In this document: positions 29,299 through 38,893 of the stretch, one piece after another
Position numbering within the stretch: the stretch's first letter is position 1
Layout of the letters: the number at the start of each line of letters is the position of its first letter
Assembly: GCA_905221605.1 (NCBI GenBank)
Contig: CAJNDS010002108.1
Location: 62,001 to 126,000 of the forward strand
Origin: Symbiodinium natans
Taxonomy: Eukaryota; Sar; Dinophyceae; Suessiales; Symbiodiniaceae
Length of the DNA: 64,000 bases
Direction: 5' to 3'
Program-made: the position numbers and the translations under genes
Notes under the pieces: model-generated
The model's database searches: none
Told to the model about the DNA's origin: nothing
The model's input: only the letters and a program-made list of their open reading frames with translations

Positions 29299-29475
29299 TA
29301 TATATATATATATGTGTGTTATTTATTTATTTATTTATTTATGTATTTATTTATTTGTTGATTTGTTTATTTATTTATTATGTGTTTATTTATTTATTTA
29401 TTTATTCATTTATTTATTTATATGTACATACATACATATGTACATACATACATATATACATATATACATATAGAA
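29299..29475. repeat. (AT)n, (TTTA)n and (ACAT)n microsatellites
   Basis: Three successive simple-sequence blocks; the open frames here are artefacts of the repeats. Confidence 0.93.
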
Positions 29476-29808
29476 GTATACACGATAGCCATGACTTGGT
29501 GGTTTTGAGGTAGGTTGGGGTGGTCAAAGGTTACTTGCACGAAACCTACCTTGTAGACCGGAAACGTTGAGCCCGCAAGCTCCTGAAACTCTAAAAGCCC
29601 CAGACCCTACATCCTAAACCCGAAATCCCGAAATCTCTGAACCCCTACATCCTCAAAGGCCCCGAGGTCCCAACACCCTAAACCGCAAAGCGCTGATTCC
29701 CTAAACCCTAAACCCTAAGAACCCTAAACCCTAAACCCTAAACCCTAAACCCTAAGCCCTAAGCCCTAAACCCTAAACCCTAAACCTAAACCCCTGAAGC
29801 CCCTCACG
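29476..29808. repeat. Short island then C-strand array
   Basis: Unique sequence to about 29696, then CCCTAAA with CCCTAAG variants (29697-29800). Confidence 0.8.
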
Positions 29809-29904
29809 TCGGCTTTTCCCGAAGAGAGGCCCTGGCCATGACGCAGTTCCAGCAGATCCTGGAGTCTCAAAAGACCGTCACAAAGCAAGGGCCTTGGGGG
29901 GAAA
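29809..29904 (+). other. Exon-like fragment between opposed arrays
   Basis: Open frame reading HVGFSRREALAMTQFQQILE and continuing SQKTVTKQGPWGE. A C-strand array is immediately left and a G-strand array immediately right. Unrecognised family. Confidence 0.3.
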
Positions 29905-29905
29905 A

Positions 29906-29945
29906 GGGTTTAGGGTTTAGGGTTTAGGGTTTAGGGTTTAGGGTT
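29906..29945. repeat. Telomere-type array, G-rich strand (target of E2)
   Basis: TTTAGGG units directly upstream of E2; the last five bases before the LTR, TAGGG (29946-29950), are the target duplication. Confidence 0.95.
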
Positions 29946-29950
29946 TAGGG

Positions 29951-30237
29951 TGCGGAGCTGCAATTGGTATTGTAGAAAGGAGTTAGTGTTGGAAGTTGGA
30001 AGGGTTAATGAACCCGGTAATCGTATTTGGCTCAAGATGGGCTTGAACAGAAAGCCACACGTTCAAAAAGTAGTGCCTGGGTTCTTAGGGTTTGGTAAGG
30101 GTGTGGATTCCTTCCCCCTTTCCTTCCCCCCTGGGTTGCTCTTATCCGTGTTCTTGGTTGTTTCTTGGTTCGATCTGGGAAATATAAGTTCAGGGCGATT
30201 AGGGGAGTTGATTTCCTTCCTTGGTTGTCCCCCCGTA
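29951..30237 (+). repeat. E2 5' LTR
   Basis: 287 bp, TGCGGAGCTGCAATTGG at the start and CCCCCCGTA at the end. The first 45 bases and the following GAACCCGG segment closely match the E1 LTR; the remainder is unrelated apart from the C-rich end. Confidence 0.96.
30016..30036 (+). promoter_or_regulatory. DinoSL-like sequence in E2 5' LTR
   Basis: TTTGGCTCAAG at 30026-30036 equals the last 11 bases of the dinoflagellate spliced leader. It sits about the same distance from the LTR start as the E1 copy, while the bases just upstream differ between the two LTRs. The 3' LTR copy is at 38585-38595. Confidence 0.65.
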
Positions 30238-30249
30238 GGTTATGAGCCC
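30238..30249 (+). other. E2 primer-binding site
   Basis: GGTTATGAGCCC immediately after the LTR, identical to E1, and complementary to the anticodon arm of initiator tRNA-Met. The following CAAATTAGG also matches E1. Confidence 0.85.
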
Positions 30250-30303
30250 AAATTAGGTTCCCTGCGGTTAAGTGTTCTTTCAAGGTTTTGGGATCAAGAA
30301 GCA

Positions 30304-33300
30304 ATGCCTTCTCCGAAGCGATGGCTCCAACTTGCCTCGGATGGTGGACAAGATGGTGGAGCTGGAAATGGTGCAGCTGAGTCTCTGGGTGAAAGATCGG
30401 TGTTGGAAGAGGTGATTCCCGACGCTGAAGTACATCTGGAAGAGGCCTTGGTTGCAGAAAGCCCCAATGCGGGTATGAATCCCAATAGGGATATGGTTAG
30501 CAATGCTGAAGCTGAAGGACGTGCTGTTTCTGTACCGCCAAAGCCTGGTGAAAAAAGGAACTGGGATGCGACTGGTGGCATAGATCGTGAAATGGAGGTG
30601 ACTGTTTTACGAGTGTTACACAAACACGGGTACCAGCCGTCGTCTTCGACTTCGGGTCGAATGGTAGACCAAGAGTCTCAGACCGATCTGATTGGAGAAG
30701 TGCTACAAGCGACCAGGAGGCCGTTGAACAAGATCAAAAAGGGTCCATCTTCGAGTTCCCAAGGTGGTGGAAGCGGTCACAAACAGAAGGGTGCGGACGG
30801 CTTTGAAGCTGCACCTGCTGCTGAATACGCCATGGGGGAGGAGGAGATCCTACAGATGGAGGCTGAACGGTTGCGACAGCTGTCAGAAGAAGAGGACGAG
30901 ATGCGACAGGTTTCTGAAAGGGACGGTTTTCGGAAAGACGAGCATCTGATCCAAGCGTGTGATGGCACAATGTGGGAATTGCACCTCCATGAAGATGGGA
31001 GACAATATTATTACTGCCTGGATACGCACGAAACCAAGTGGACATTGCCGGTGGTAGGTGAAAAGGTGAAGAGTGACGAGGTGGTTGGGTCTCCTTTGGG
31101 CAATGAGCTGGAAATGGAGGCGGCACTGGATTCTTCATCCTCTACTCCGAAGACTGAGTCTACGAGGGCATTCCAGGGTAGTGTAAATAGTTTAGGTGAA
31201 AAAGATTTTTCCTCTACTATCAGGGATAGCGGTCCTAGGGCTGATGGTGACGCCCCGACCCCGGGTTCTCCTGATGAGGAAGGGATTCCTGGGAACCAAG
31301 CCAACATCGCTGGAGCTCAACACCTGGATCGGGAAGAAACAGAAGCGCTTTCTGAGGGTGGGGCAGCGATGGAATTGGTGGATCCAGAAGAGAAAATGCC
31401 CAATGAGGTGATCGGAACTGTGTCGGCTGCAGAAGAGCGAGTGGTGGATGTGGTACCTGTTGTTCAGGAAGGTGGTCCTGGAGATTCGGAGGATGGAGAG
31501 AAAAAGTTGTGTGTTACGACTGAGGAGGTCTCTTCGTTTGGTGCCAAGAATTCTGCCATTCAAGGGGAAAAAGAAGCTTCTGGAATAGCTGGAGACACGG
31601 ATGATCTGAAAAATGAGGCCTGGAGCGCCAATGATGCGCGGGTTGATGCGCCAGATATTACCTGGAGTGCGAAGGAAGCACGGGTTGAGGTGCATGTGGT
31701 GGTACGTTCCACGGGCGACTGCAACAATGGGGCGCAGGTCTCCGCAGCAGCTGATGATGGAGGTTCACAGGTGGACGCACTGGTGCAACCTGAAGTTAGC
31801 AGCGAGGAACGAAATGACAAGGGCTACACCGGAGCCAATGAGGCAGCTGTGGTCAATGATGGTGGAAATTCTCCTTTGGAGGCCATGGAACCAAAGGAGC
31901 CTGCGGTGGAAGAAAGCGTGCCTGCCGTGGATGATCGACTCAATTGCCCTGCAGTGGAAGAAGATTTGCCTGCTGCAGAAGGTGAGACAAAGGACTCCAA
32001 TGATGGGTCCACTCCCATGAAGGGAGAAGCGTTGCCGTCTGGAAGTTCACCGGAAGTCGACACCGAGCGAACTACAGCAGATGAGGCAAAGCCGTTGGCG
32101 GAGAAAAAGGGAGGTCCTGAAATCCAGGAGCACAAAAAAGATGAGCTTGTGGGACTCGTGGAGCAGGACGAGCAGTGTGACCCAAAGGTGAAGACAAAGG
32201 ATGCGCCAGGAGCCGATGATACAGAGATGGTTTCTGAAGAGCGTGTAAAGAAAGTGCCCCGAGCGGGAGCCTTGGAGTCACCTGGGCCACATTGCTATCA
32301 AGAGGGAGATGAGATCATGGGTCTAGTGCGCTGCATCAATGGGTATGGAGCCTTTTTGGACCATGGGGATATGAATGTATTGATTCCTGCAGAAGGGAAC
32401 AATGCATATCAGTTCAAGTTTGGTGATACTGTCAATGGAACAGTGAAACGAGTGGAAGATGATGGTACCATAATCTTGGACACCTTTCTGGTTTTGGAAG
32501 AGGACGTGGAGGACTCTTCTTCGACGCTGCGGAAGTGGAAACCCAGCGGCTGGAGTACGTGGTGGACGGATTCATGGTATGCTGGTCAATGGTACCAAGA
32601 TTCCAACGGTCAATGGGACTGGAAACAGGAGGAAGAGCAATCCGATGAAGAGCTTGTGGTACAGGAGTTGTCTTCTGAAGAACGAAAAGAAAGGCAACTT
32701 TATGGAGAAAAGATCTACAAAGCTCTTCTGGAGAATGGAAATGAAGAGGAAGCCTATGTTGGCAAAATTACTGGGATGCTGTTAGGTCGGCCGATGGAAG
32801 ATTTACAGGAGTGTGTTGCGGATCAGGCATTCCTCAATGCGGAAGCTCGGCGCGCGTATGGCATCTTGCAAGATGATGGTTGGAAGCCTGATGGTACAGA
32901 AAGCACAGGCTTGGGGAAGTTAACCACTTTTTCCCGAAAACAGTACCACAACGCGCTTTTCGAACTGGCATGCAGAAAAAGGAGATTTTCTCGACCAGTT
33001 GTGGGTGAAGCGGTGGCAACGGTGCTGAATCAAGGGGAAGATGAGTTTTGGAACGCGCTTTGGTTGGACACCAAGCTATTTTTGCAGGAGCTTGATGGTG
33101 CAGTGCAATCCATGAGCAAAAGGGAGAACAAGCCAATGGAAGCCTACATGGATCCTGACCAGTACAAAAAGGCTTACATGACACCAAAGACGGTGTTGTC
33201 ACCTGGTTACAGCAAGCTGTGCAGGTTCTTCAATAAGGGAAGGTGTCGCAATGGCGATGGGTGTCCCTATGAGCATCGTCGGTACGGTGAAGGTTGGCCA

Positions 33301-36300
33301 GAAGGGGGGTCAACTGATCCAAAGAATAGCCAAGAAGCTGATGATGAGGACGGGAACATCGGTGACCCTCCCACAGAGGAAGGTACAGTGGATGAGGCAC
33401 AGCAGGAGCGGGAGGATTTAGCCTTCCGGGCCAAGTACAATTTTGGCAAAGGTGCATCAAAGGGTGAGCCTACGTCAGGTGAGCCAAAAGGTCGGCTGTG
33501 TCTGTATTACAATCAAGGTGGTTGTAAATATGGGACTGCATGCAGGTACCTTCACAACGATGATGTAGCATTGGAAGGGACTTGGGAGCCCGGCAAAGCT
33601 TGGGACAATGCTTCCAGGAAGTCACTAAGGGACGCAGGGTTCCACCATTGCTGTTTCGATTATTACCTCAGAGGACGTTGCCGGAAAGGGTTAAATTTCT
33701 GCAAGTACTCCCATGACGAGATGTCAGAGGAGCGGTTGTCGCTCCTGAAACACTTGGTACAGGTGGCCAATCAGGTCCGGTTTGAAAAAGAGAGAGGATG
33801 GGAGCTTACGGATAGAAGCACTTTTCAGCCACCTGCGAGTGGGGGAGCTGAATCTTCCTCATCCTCGGCACCAAAAGCGCTGCAAATGACCAATGTGTCA
33901 CAAAAAGATGGTGAAAAAGGTATTCTGGATGAAGTAGAAGCTGATGAGCAAAAGAATTCGGTGGCTGCATCCACTAGTACTCAGCTTCACAATCCGGAGG
34001 AGCCGATTGAAAATTGGATGGCTCGCAACGCACACCTGTGGGTGTATACCCCTCATGTAAGTGAGGTGATGATTACGCTTGGTGTGACCAATGTGTCGGA
34101 CTTGCAAGAGTTCATCTTTGTGGAAGATTTGGTTGACAAAGGGATCAACAAAGTGACCGCATGCAAAATTCTGCAATTGGTGGGTGAGGTCCGATATCGA
34201 CCGGGAGGACCGGAAAAGGCAGTTCCTTCTGATGCATCTGTACGGGTACAACAATCTTCTGGGAACAAAGGGACTGGAAGAGCGGCGGTGCGAACCCTCA
34301 CTCAGGTGCGTGAAGCTGAAGACTCCGGTGCAAAAACTATGCCGAGAGGTTCCTATCGGGAGCTTTTTGATAAGGTCAGGTACCGTGATGGTTGGACGCT
34401 TGCGCAGAGGTCTCCGTTGTGCGTACAGAAGCTGCGGTTGGTGGGAGTTGGAATGCCGCCGGTGAATCCACCAACGAAAAAGTATCGGTCAAGATCAAAC
34501 CCTGTAAGAAGGGGAAGGCCCTTGCTGGACAAAAAACAGGTGCGACAGGTGCCACGATCTCGGTCACAACGACGAGTGCAACTGGCGGAAGTGGTGGAAA
34601 AACCGAAGCCACTGGAGCCGGTGAAACCTCGTGGTGGTTTGTCGTATCCATTCAGCAGAGCGTGGGCAGATGTGGTGGATGATGATGACCAGGCGGAGGC
34701 TTTGGTCTCGTATGCCGCTTCCTCAAGCGATTCAAGCGAGGAGGAGACCAATGCGGTACAACGCCTGAAGGAACTCTTTTTGCAAGAAAGGGATTCGTGG
34801 AGAACTGCGAGTCGTGGCAATGTTCCACAAAGTGGTTCTTCAGGCTCCAATGCTGGGCCGAAAAAATCGGTTCACCTTGGCGAAGGGCGCGACAAAGCGT
34901 CGCGGGGGGAGACCCGCCAAGAAGTGACTTCTCAAGTTTTTTCGCTACCACAACCTTCTCGTCGAGCTGAACGGTCTCAAAAAAGAACAAGGGATGGTTC
35001 AGTTATGGTTGGTTCGCTGGCGGTGGGCTCCACGGATGAGGTTTTACCTGGGCAAGGTGCTGCTGGACAGGTGAATGTCTCTGAAAGCGCTCAAGTTCTT
35101 CCTGGGCATGAAGTGGCTGGACAGGAGACGGCGCCGGAAGGAGCAGTACAGATTTCTGGCGAGGAGACCGACCAAAAAGAAGGAGAAGGCGGGAGCAATG
35201 ATCTCCGTGGTAATGATGCGAAGATGTTGGATGGTGGTCCGGTGAGGAGTGACCTTCAGCAATTGCTGGTGAAAGGCCTTCTGACTCGAATTTATTGGAA
35301 GGTTGCAGTTGGCAAGTTGCCAATGGGGCAAAGAGATTGCCAAAAAGGGTCCAATAAGATGGATCGAAATTTGGTTATTAGCATGTCATCCGAGGGTGCA
35401 AGCGAACAGGATGAGAACCTGGCACTGGAGGACGATGCTGATCAGTCAATGGGAGACGGTGCAATGGTTATGGTGTATGATCCAGGAACGCTGATCCAGT
35501 CGCCAACAACTGATTGGGTTATGCGTCGCGGTCTGACCGATCGTACCGTCTGGCCAGCAATGGCGCACCTGGCACAGAGGATATGTGCTGAAATGGTTCA
35601 AGTGGATGAAATGAATGCCCAGCTAGGGACTGGAACACTCCTTTTTCAAAGGAGAGATCAAGGACATTATACTGACCTGCATCATTCGTTCCATGACAAC
35701 CCGTGCTTGCCGGCGGTGGGGAATTACCCTCTTTCGGTGATGGGTACCTTGTTGTCTCCTGGTCTGGAAGGGGAATTCAAGAATACGGACAAGTTTGGTA
35801 CTGCTATGGAGGCAATTGCCTATGATTGGAGCCGCAGTCCAGGCATGGAAGTTCATATTGAACTTATGGCGAGGGTAGCCAAAATGGTTCACCCATTCCT
35901 GAATCTGGGAGCACAAGGGTCGGTGATGGTTTCAGAATTTCTCTGGCAGCGCGGGAGGGCTCGGTTGATGGAGTTTCTTCAAGCGGCGACTTGTGCGGAC
36001 CAATTGGAGGCTCTCTGGAGAAGGATGGACGACGATGCGGATGAGGAGGTGGATCCTTCGACAGCGATGCTGGAAGTTCTTGGACTAGAGGATGCGGTGC
36101 TTGATCAAGGGAACAATGAATCCCTTATTCCCATTGAAGATGCTGGAGGTGAGACAAGCGGTGACACTGGAGGGAAGGGCAAAGCGCCAGAAGTTTCTCC
36201 GGAAGAGGAGAAATCCAGTGGGTCATCCAGACTGGCGGACACAAGGATTTTCTTGTGGTCAGTGTACTCCCGCGTGGCTTCGAATTTCTCTATGCAGGAC

Positions 36301-38139
36301 CGCACTACTGGTAAGATCTTTGACAGCACCAAAGGATATCCTGGTGAAGGACCAAACAATGATGACAATCCTTCCTCTAAGGGGAACTTTCCCTGGATTT
36401 CAGAAGACTACCTTGACGAAGTGGTGTCAAAAAAGATGGAAAGGTCTTCAGAGATGGATGGGTTTGTTCCGGGAAGTGAGGGATCATTGGAAAAGGTAGA
36501 GGTGGAGAATGTCACTGCCTCTAAAATTCTTATGGCTCTTTGGAAGAAGGGACATAGAGTTGGGTTTAGAAGGTTGCGTCGTTTGAATGCATCTGGATGC
36601 AAGGTTGGAGCAATGAAACGTCCAATCAAAAGGGTGCAGAAGATTGGCGCTAGGAAGGCCTTCATGAAGATGTTCAATGTTTTTGGATCGTCTCAGCATG
36701 GCTCAGGAGTTGGCGGAAAACCGATCATGAAGGTGGTAGGACCAAGGCCAGGTTTTCCAGCTGTACTCCAAGCACCAAATACTGATAGCACGTCGGGTGA
36801 AGGGAGCAGTCCCCAGGTACATGGCAATGTTCATGTAGAGCACAGTCGCCCTATGGACCGGTATGAGGCAGAGCGCTTGGAGAAGAGGAAGAAGGGTTTC
36901 TGCTATTGGTTTGGCAAAGGGAAAGATCGCTGCAAATTTGGTGACGACTGCAAATTCATCCATTCCGAAGATGATGTGGTGCTACATTCATATTGGTGCA
37001 AATACTATGTGGCAGGGAGAGAATGTTTCGCTGGAAAGGATTGTGGGTTCTCGCATGATGCAACTGGTGTGAGGTGCGTCCAGTTTGCTCGGTCTGGGAA
37101 GTGTCGATTTGGTGACAGGTGTGTCTTCGAGCATGGTGTTCCGTTGGAAAAACAGAGGCCAAGGTCTCCAAGGACGCCCCCAAGGGATGGTCCAAGGAGA
37201 AAGTCTGGTGCAAATGGTGGAGAAAAGGAGATCCCTCCTGAACAGTTCGATGATGATGAGGAGGATTTTATGGTTTATGACGAAGAGACCAAGATGACGG
37301 AACTGTTGATGGAGGCGATTTCATTTCTCTCCGGTGGCAAGCCAGATTTGGCTCGAGCAGAGGCGGACCCATTGTTCAAACTCCTGAAGTTCACTGGAGA
37401 TGCTGACCAAATGGATCAAGTATGGGTTTCGTGGACCACTGAAATGTTGTCAGTGCTGGAACTTCTCGAAGTAGTGAAGTCGTATGATGTTTCGCTCGCG
37501 GAGGTGGAAGAATGGGTCAATGACCTGAGGATATGGTATGAGCGAGCCAATTTGGGAGAAGAAAAGGATCCCAAAAAAGGGAAAAAGAGGTCCCTAGAAG
37601 GGGAGTCCAGCAAAGATATTCCTGCCGAAAAAGAAGTGGTTGAGACTTCGGAGACGGAGGTTGCCGTTGAGGAGGAGAAGAAAAAGGTAAAAAAGAAGAG
37701 GAAAGCTGCAGCTATCGAAGATCCTTACACTCTCATGGTTCCAAAGCCGAAGAAGATGCCGACGATCATTGAGAAGGGTGGATCAACATCCAATGTGGTG
37801 GCTTCTGCAGTGGAAAAATCCTCGAAGACGCGCACAAAGTCAAATGTCGGTGGAAAGACAAAGAAGAAGGAGAAAAGTCAGAGTCCCAAAAAAGAAGAGG
37901 TGGTAATGGTGCAAGATCCTGAGGAAAAGGATCGTCCATCCGATGCGGAGGCACCAGGGTCTGCCAATGCGAATGAAGAGCTGGGTCAATCTTGCCAGGC
38001 GATTGAGGACGCAAAGAGAGAAGGATTGGTATCCTCAATTCAAAGGGGCATACAGGATCCTATTCTTACGATTTCGGACCTGGAGTATATTCTGCTGCAA
38101 CTTCACCTCAAGATTGCCAACAATCGGAAAAAGAAGTGA
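30304..38139 (+). CDS. E2 giant multi-domain RNA-binding-type protein (Gag-like)
   Basis: 2,611 codons without interruption from the first ATG; the frame is open further upstream through the LTR but has no ATG. WW domain with W224, W246 and P249. Long acidic low-complexity region to about 650. S1-like beta-barrel at about 664-730 (GDEIMGLVRCINGYGAFLD). CCCH fingers start at C973 and C1066 (C-x7-C-x5-C-x3-H) and at about 1117. SAM-like helical segment at about 1238-1298. Arg/Ser basic patch at about 1393-1432. A second finger cluster runs from C2200 to about 2277. The C-terminus is Lys-rich. The finger at 2200 (C-x9-C-x5-C-x3-H with GK and CKFG) closely resembles the E1 Gag finger, so part of this protein is probably Gag-derived. 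Intactness over 7.8 kb suggests a recently functional protein, perhaps packaging its own RNA. Confidence 0.88.
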   Translation: MPSPKRWLQLASDGGQDGGAGNGAAESLGERSVLEEVIPDAEVHLEEALVAESPNAGMNPNRDMVSNAEAEGRAVSVPPKPGEKRNWDATGGIDREMEVTVLRVLHKHGYQPSSSTSGRMVDQESQTDLIGEVLQATRRPLNKIKKGPSSSSQGGGSGHKQKGADGFEAAPAAEYAMGEEEILQMEAERLRQLSEEEDEMRQVSERDGFRKDEHLIQACDGTMWELHLHEDGRQYYYCLDTHETKWTLPVVGEKVKSDEVVGSPLGNELEMEAALDSSSSTPKTESTRAFQGSVNSLGEKDFSSTIRDSGPRADGDAPTPGSPDEEGIPGNQANIAGAQHLDREETEALSEGGAAMELVDPEEKMPNEVIGTVSAAEERVVDVVPVVQEGGPGDSEDGEKKLCVTTEEVSSFGAKNSAIQGEKEASGIAGDTDDLKNEAWSANDARVDAPDITWSAKEARVEVHVVVRSTGDCNNGAQVSAAADDGGSQVDALVQPEVSSEERNDKGYTGANEAAVVNDGGNSPLEAMEPKEPAVEESVPAVDDRLNCPAVEEDLPAAEGETKDSNDGSTPMKGEALPSGSSPEVDTERTTADEAKPLAEKKGGPEIQEHKKDELVGLVEQDEQCDPKVKTKDAPGADDTEMVSEERVKKVPRAGALESPGPHCYQEGDEIMGLVRCINGYGAFLDHGDMNVLIPAEGNNAYQFKFGDTVNGTVKRVEDDGTIILDTFLVLEEDVEDSSSTLRKWKPSGWSTWWTDSWYAGQWYQDSNGQWDWKQEEEQSDEELVVQELSSEERKERQLYGEKIYKALLENGNEEEAYVGKITGMLLGRPMEDLQECVADQAFLNAEARRAYGILQDDGWKPDGTESTGLGKLTTFSRKQYHNALFELACRKRRFSRPVVGEAVATVLNQGEDEFWNALWLDTKLFLQELDGAVQSMSKRENKPMEAYMDPDQYKKAYMTPKTVLSPGYSKLCRFFNKGRCRNGDGCPYEHRRYGEGWPEGGSTDPKNSQEADDEDGNIGDPPTEEGTVDEAQQEREDLAFRAKYNFGKGASKGEPTSGEPKGRLCLYYNQGGCKYGTACRYLHNDDVALEGTWEPGKAWDNASRKSLRDAGFHHCCFDYYLRGRCRKGLNFCKYSHDEMSEERLSLLKHLVQVANQVRFEKERGWELTDRSTFQPPASGGAESSSSSAPKALQMTNVSQKDGEKGILDEVEADEQKNSVAASTSTQLHNPEEPIENWMARNAHLWVYTPHVSEVMITLGVTNVSDLQEFIFVEDLVDKGINKVTACKILQLVGEVRYRPGGPEKAVPSDASVRVQQSSGNKGTGRAAVRTLTQVREAEDSGAKTMPRGSYRELFDKVRYRDGWTLAQRSPLCVQKLRLVGVGMPPVNPPTKKYRSRSNPVRRGRPLLDKKQVRQVPRSRSQRRVQLAEVVEKPKPLEPVKPRGGLSYPFSRAWADVVDDDDQAEALVSYAASSSDSSEEETNAVQRLKELFLQERDSWRTASRGNVPQSGSSGSNAGPKKSVHLGEGRDKASRGETRQEVTSQVFSLPQPSRRAERSQKRTRDGSVMVGSLAVGSTDEVLPGQGAAGQVNVSESAQVLPGHEVAGQETAPEGAVQISGEETDQKEGEGGSNDLRGNDAKMLDGGPVRSDLQQLLVKGLLTRIYWKVAVGKLPMGQRDCQKGSNKMDRNLVISMSSEGASEQDENLALEDDADQSMGDGAMVMVYDPGTLIQSPTTDWVMRRGLTDRTVWPAMAHLAQRICAEMVQVDEMNAQLGTGTLLFQRRDQGHYTDLHHSFHDNPCLPAVGNYPLSVMGTLLSPGLEGEFKNTDKFGTAMEAIAYDWSRSPGMEVHIELMARVAKMVHPFLNLGAQGSVMVSEFLWQRGRARLMEFLQAATCADQLEALWRRMDDDADEEVDPSTAMLEVLGLEDAVLDQGNNESLIPIEDAGGETSGDTGGKGKAPEVSPEEEKSSGSSRLADTRIFLWSVYSRVASNFSMQDRTTGKIFDSTKGYPGEGPNNDDNPSSKGNFPWISEDYLDEVVSKKMERSSEMDGFVPGSEGSLEKVEVENVTASKILMALWKKGHRVGFRRLRRLNASGCKVGAMKRPIKRVQKIGARKAFMKMFNVFGSSQHGSGVGGKPIMKVVGPRPGFPAVLQAPNTDSTSGEGSSPQVHGNVHVEHSRPMDRYEAERLEKRKKGFCYWFGKGKDRCKFGDDCKFIHSEDDVVLHSYWCKYYVAGRECFAGKDCGFSHDATGVRCVQFARSGKCRFGDRCVFEHGVPLEKQRPRSPRTPPRDGPRRKSGANGGEKEIPPEQFDDDEEDFMVYDEETKMTELLMEAISFLSGGKPDLARAEADPLFKLLKFTGDADQMDQVWVSWTTEMLSVLELLEVVKSYDVSLAEVEEWVNDLRIWYERANLGEEKDPKKGKKRSLEGESSKDIPAEKEVVETSETEVAVEEEKKKVKKKRKAAAIEDPYTLMVPKPKKMPTIIEKGGSTSNVVASAVEKSSKTRTKSNVGGKTKKKEKSQSPKKEEVVMVQDPEEKDRPSDAEAPGSANANEELGQSCQAIEDAKREGLVSSIQRGIQDPILTISDLEYILLQLHLKIANNRKKK

Positions 38140-38367
38140 TTGGATGGTATGGATGAAGGGATGGTTTTTCTCTTTCTGGAGACCGGTGCGCTGGAACAGC
38201 CAATGTGCTGACAATGTGGTGGTTACTATTAAGGGTATGGAAATCCCTGATAGTAGGAGTCAGTAGCTTTTCGCGTAGCGAAGACCACGGTTTGTGGTGA
38301 AGAAGGCCAAGGAGTCTTCAGTGATGAGAGGATCAAGGTGAAAAAAGATTCTCTATGGGTAGTAGGT
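38140..38367 (+). other. E2 3' non-coding region with pol vestige
   Basis: Non-coding. Bases 38279-38314 match 29 of 36 bases of E1 pol at 20835-20870. In E1 these encode RPRFVVKKAEE between reverse transcriptase and RNase H; the vestige would read RPRFVVKKAKE. Most differences fall at third codon positions. This is a remnant of an ancestral pol gene. Confidence 0.8.
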
Positions 38368-38509
38368 TAGCCAATGTGCTATAATTCCGTCCTGGAAGAC
38401 GTTAAACCACAATTTGCATTTCAAGCAGCTGGCTGCTGCCGTAATGGCAGTTTTTGGCCAAAAGATCTGCATCTCCAATGTGTCCTAGGAAATCCTAGGA
38501 CAGGGGGAG
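38368..38509 (+). promoter_or_regulatory. E2 conserved 3' block, TCCTAGGA dyad and polypurine tract
   Basis: Counterpart of E1 21976-22116, including the doubled TCCTAGGA and the polypurine tract GACAGGGGGAG ending at 38509. Confidence 0.85.
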
Positions 38510-38796
38510 TGCGGAGCTGCAATTGGTATTGTAGAAAGGAGTTAGTGTTGGAAGTTGGAAGGGTTAATGAACCCGGTAATCGTATTTGGCTCAAGATGGG
38601 CTTGAACAGAAAGCCACAAGTTCAAAAAGTAGTGCCTGGGTTCTTAGGGTTTGGTAAGGGTGTGGATTCCTTCCCCCTTTCCTTCCCCCCTGGGTTGCTC
38701 TTATCCGTGTTCTTGGTTGTTTCTTGGTTCGATCTGGGAAATATAAGTTCAGGGCGATTAGGGGAGTTGATTTCCTTCCTTGGTTGTCCCCCCGTA
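38510..38796 (+). repeat. E2 3' LTR
   Basis: 287 bp, 286 identical to the 5' copy (CACACG versus CACAAG). Followed by TAGGG and a TTTAGGG array. Confidence 0.97.
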
Positions 38797-38893
38797 TAGG
38801 GTTTAGGGTTTAGGGTTTAGGGTTTAGGGTTTAGGGTTTAGGGTTTAGGGTTTAGGGTTTAGGGTTTAGGGTTTAGGGTTTAGGGTTTAGGGT
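38797..38893. repeat. Telomere-type array, G-rich strand
   Basis: About 13 perfect TTTAGGG units, the right part of the array split by E2. Confidence 0.97.

Larger units (their letters stand above)
29946..38801 (+). mobile_element. E2: non-autonomous LTR retrotransposon with giant RNA-binding-type ORF
   Basis: Two 287-bp LTRs (29951-30237 and 38510-38796) differ at one base. The 5-bp duplication TAGGG at 29946-29950 and 38797-38801 marks insertion in a TTTAGGG array. The body is 8.8 kb with a single ORF and no protease, integrase or reverse transcriptase. The LTR head, primer site, pre-3'-LTR block and polypurine tract match E1, and a 36-base pol vestige remains at 38279-38314. It was therefore probably copied by the enzymes of an E1-type element. 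Confidence 0.95.
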
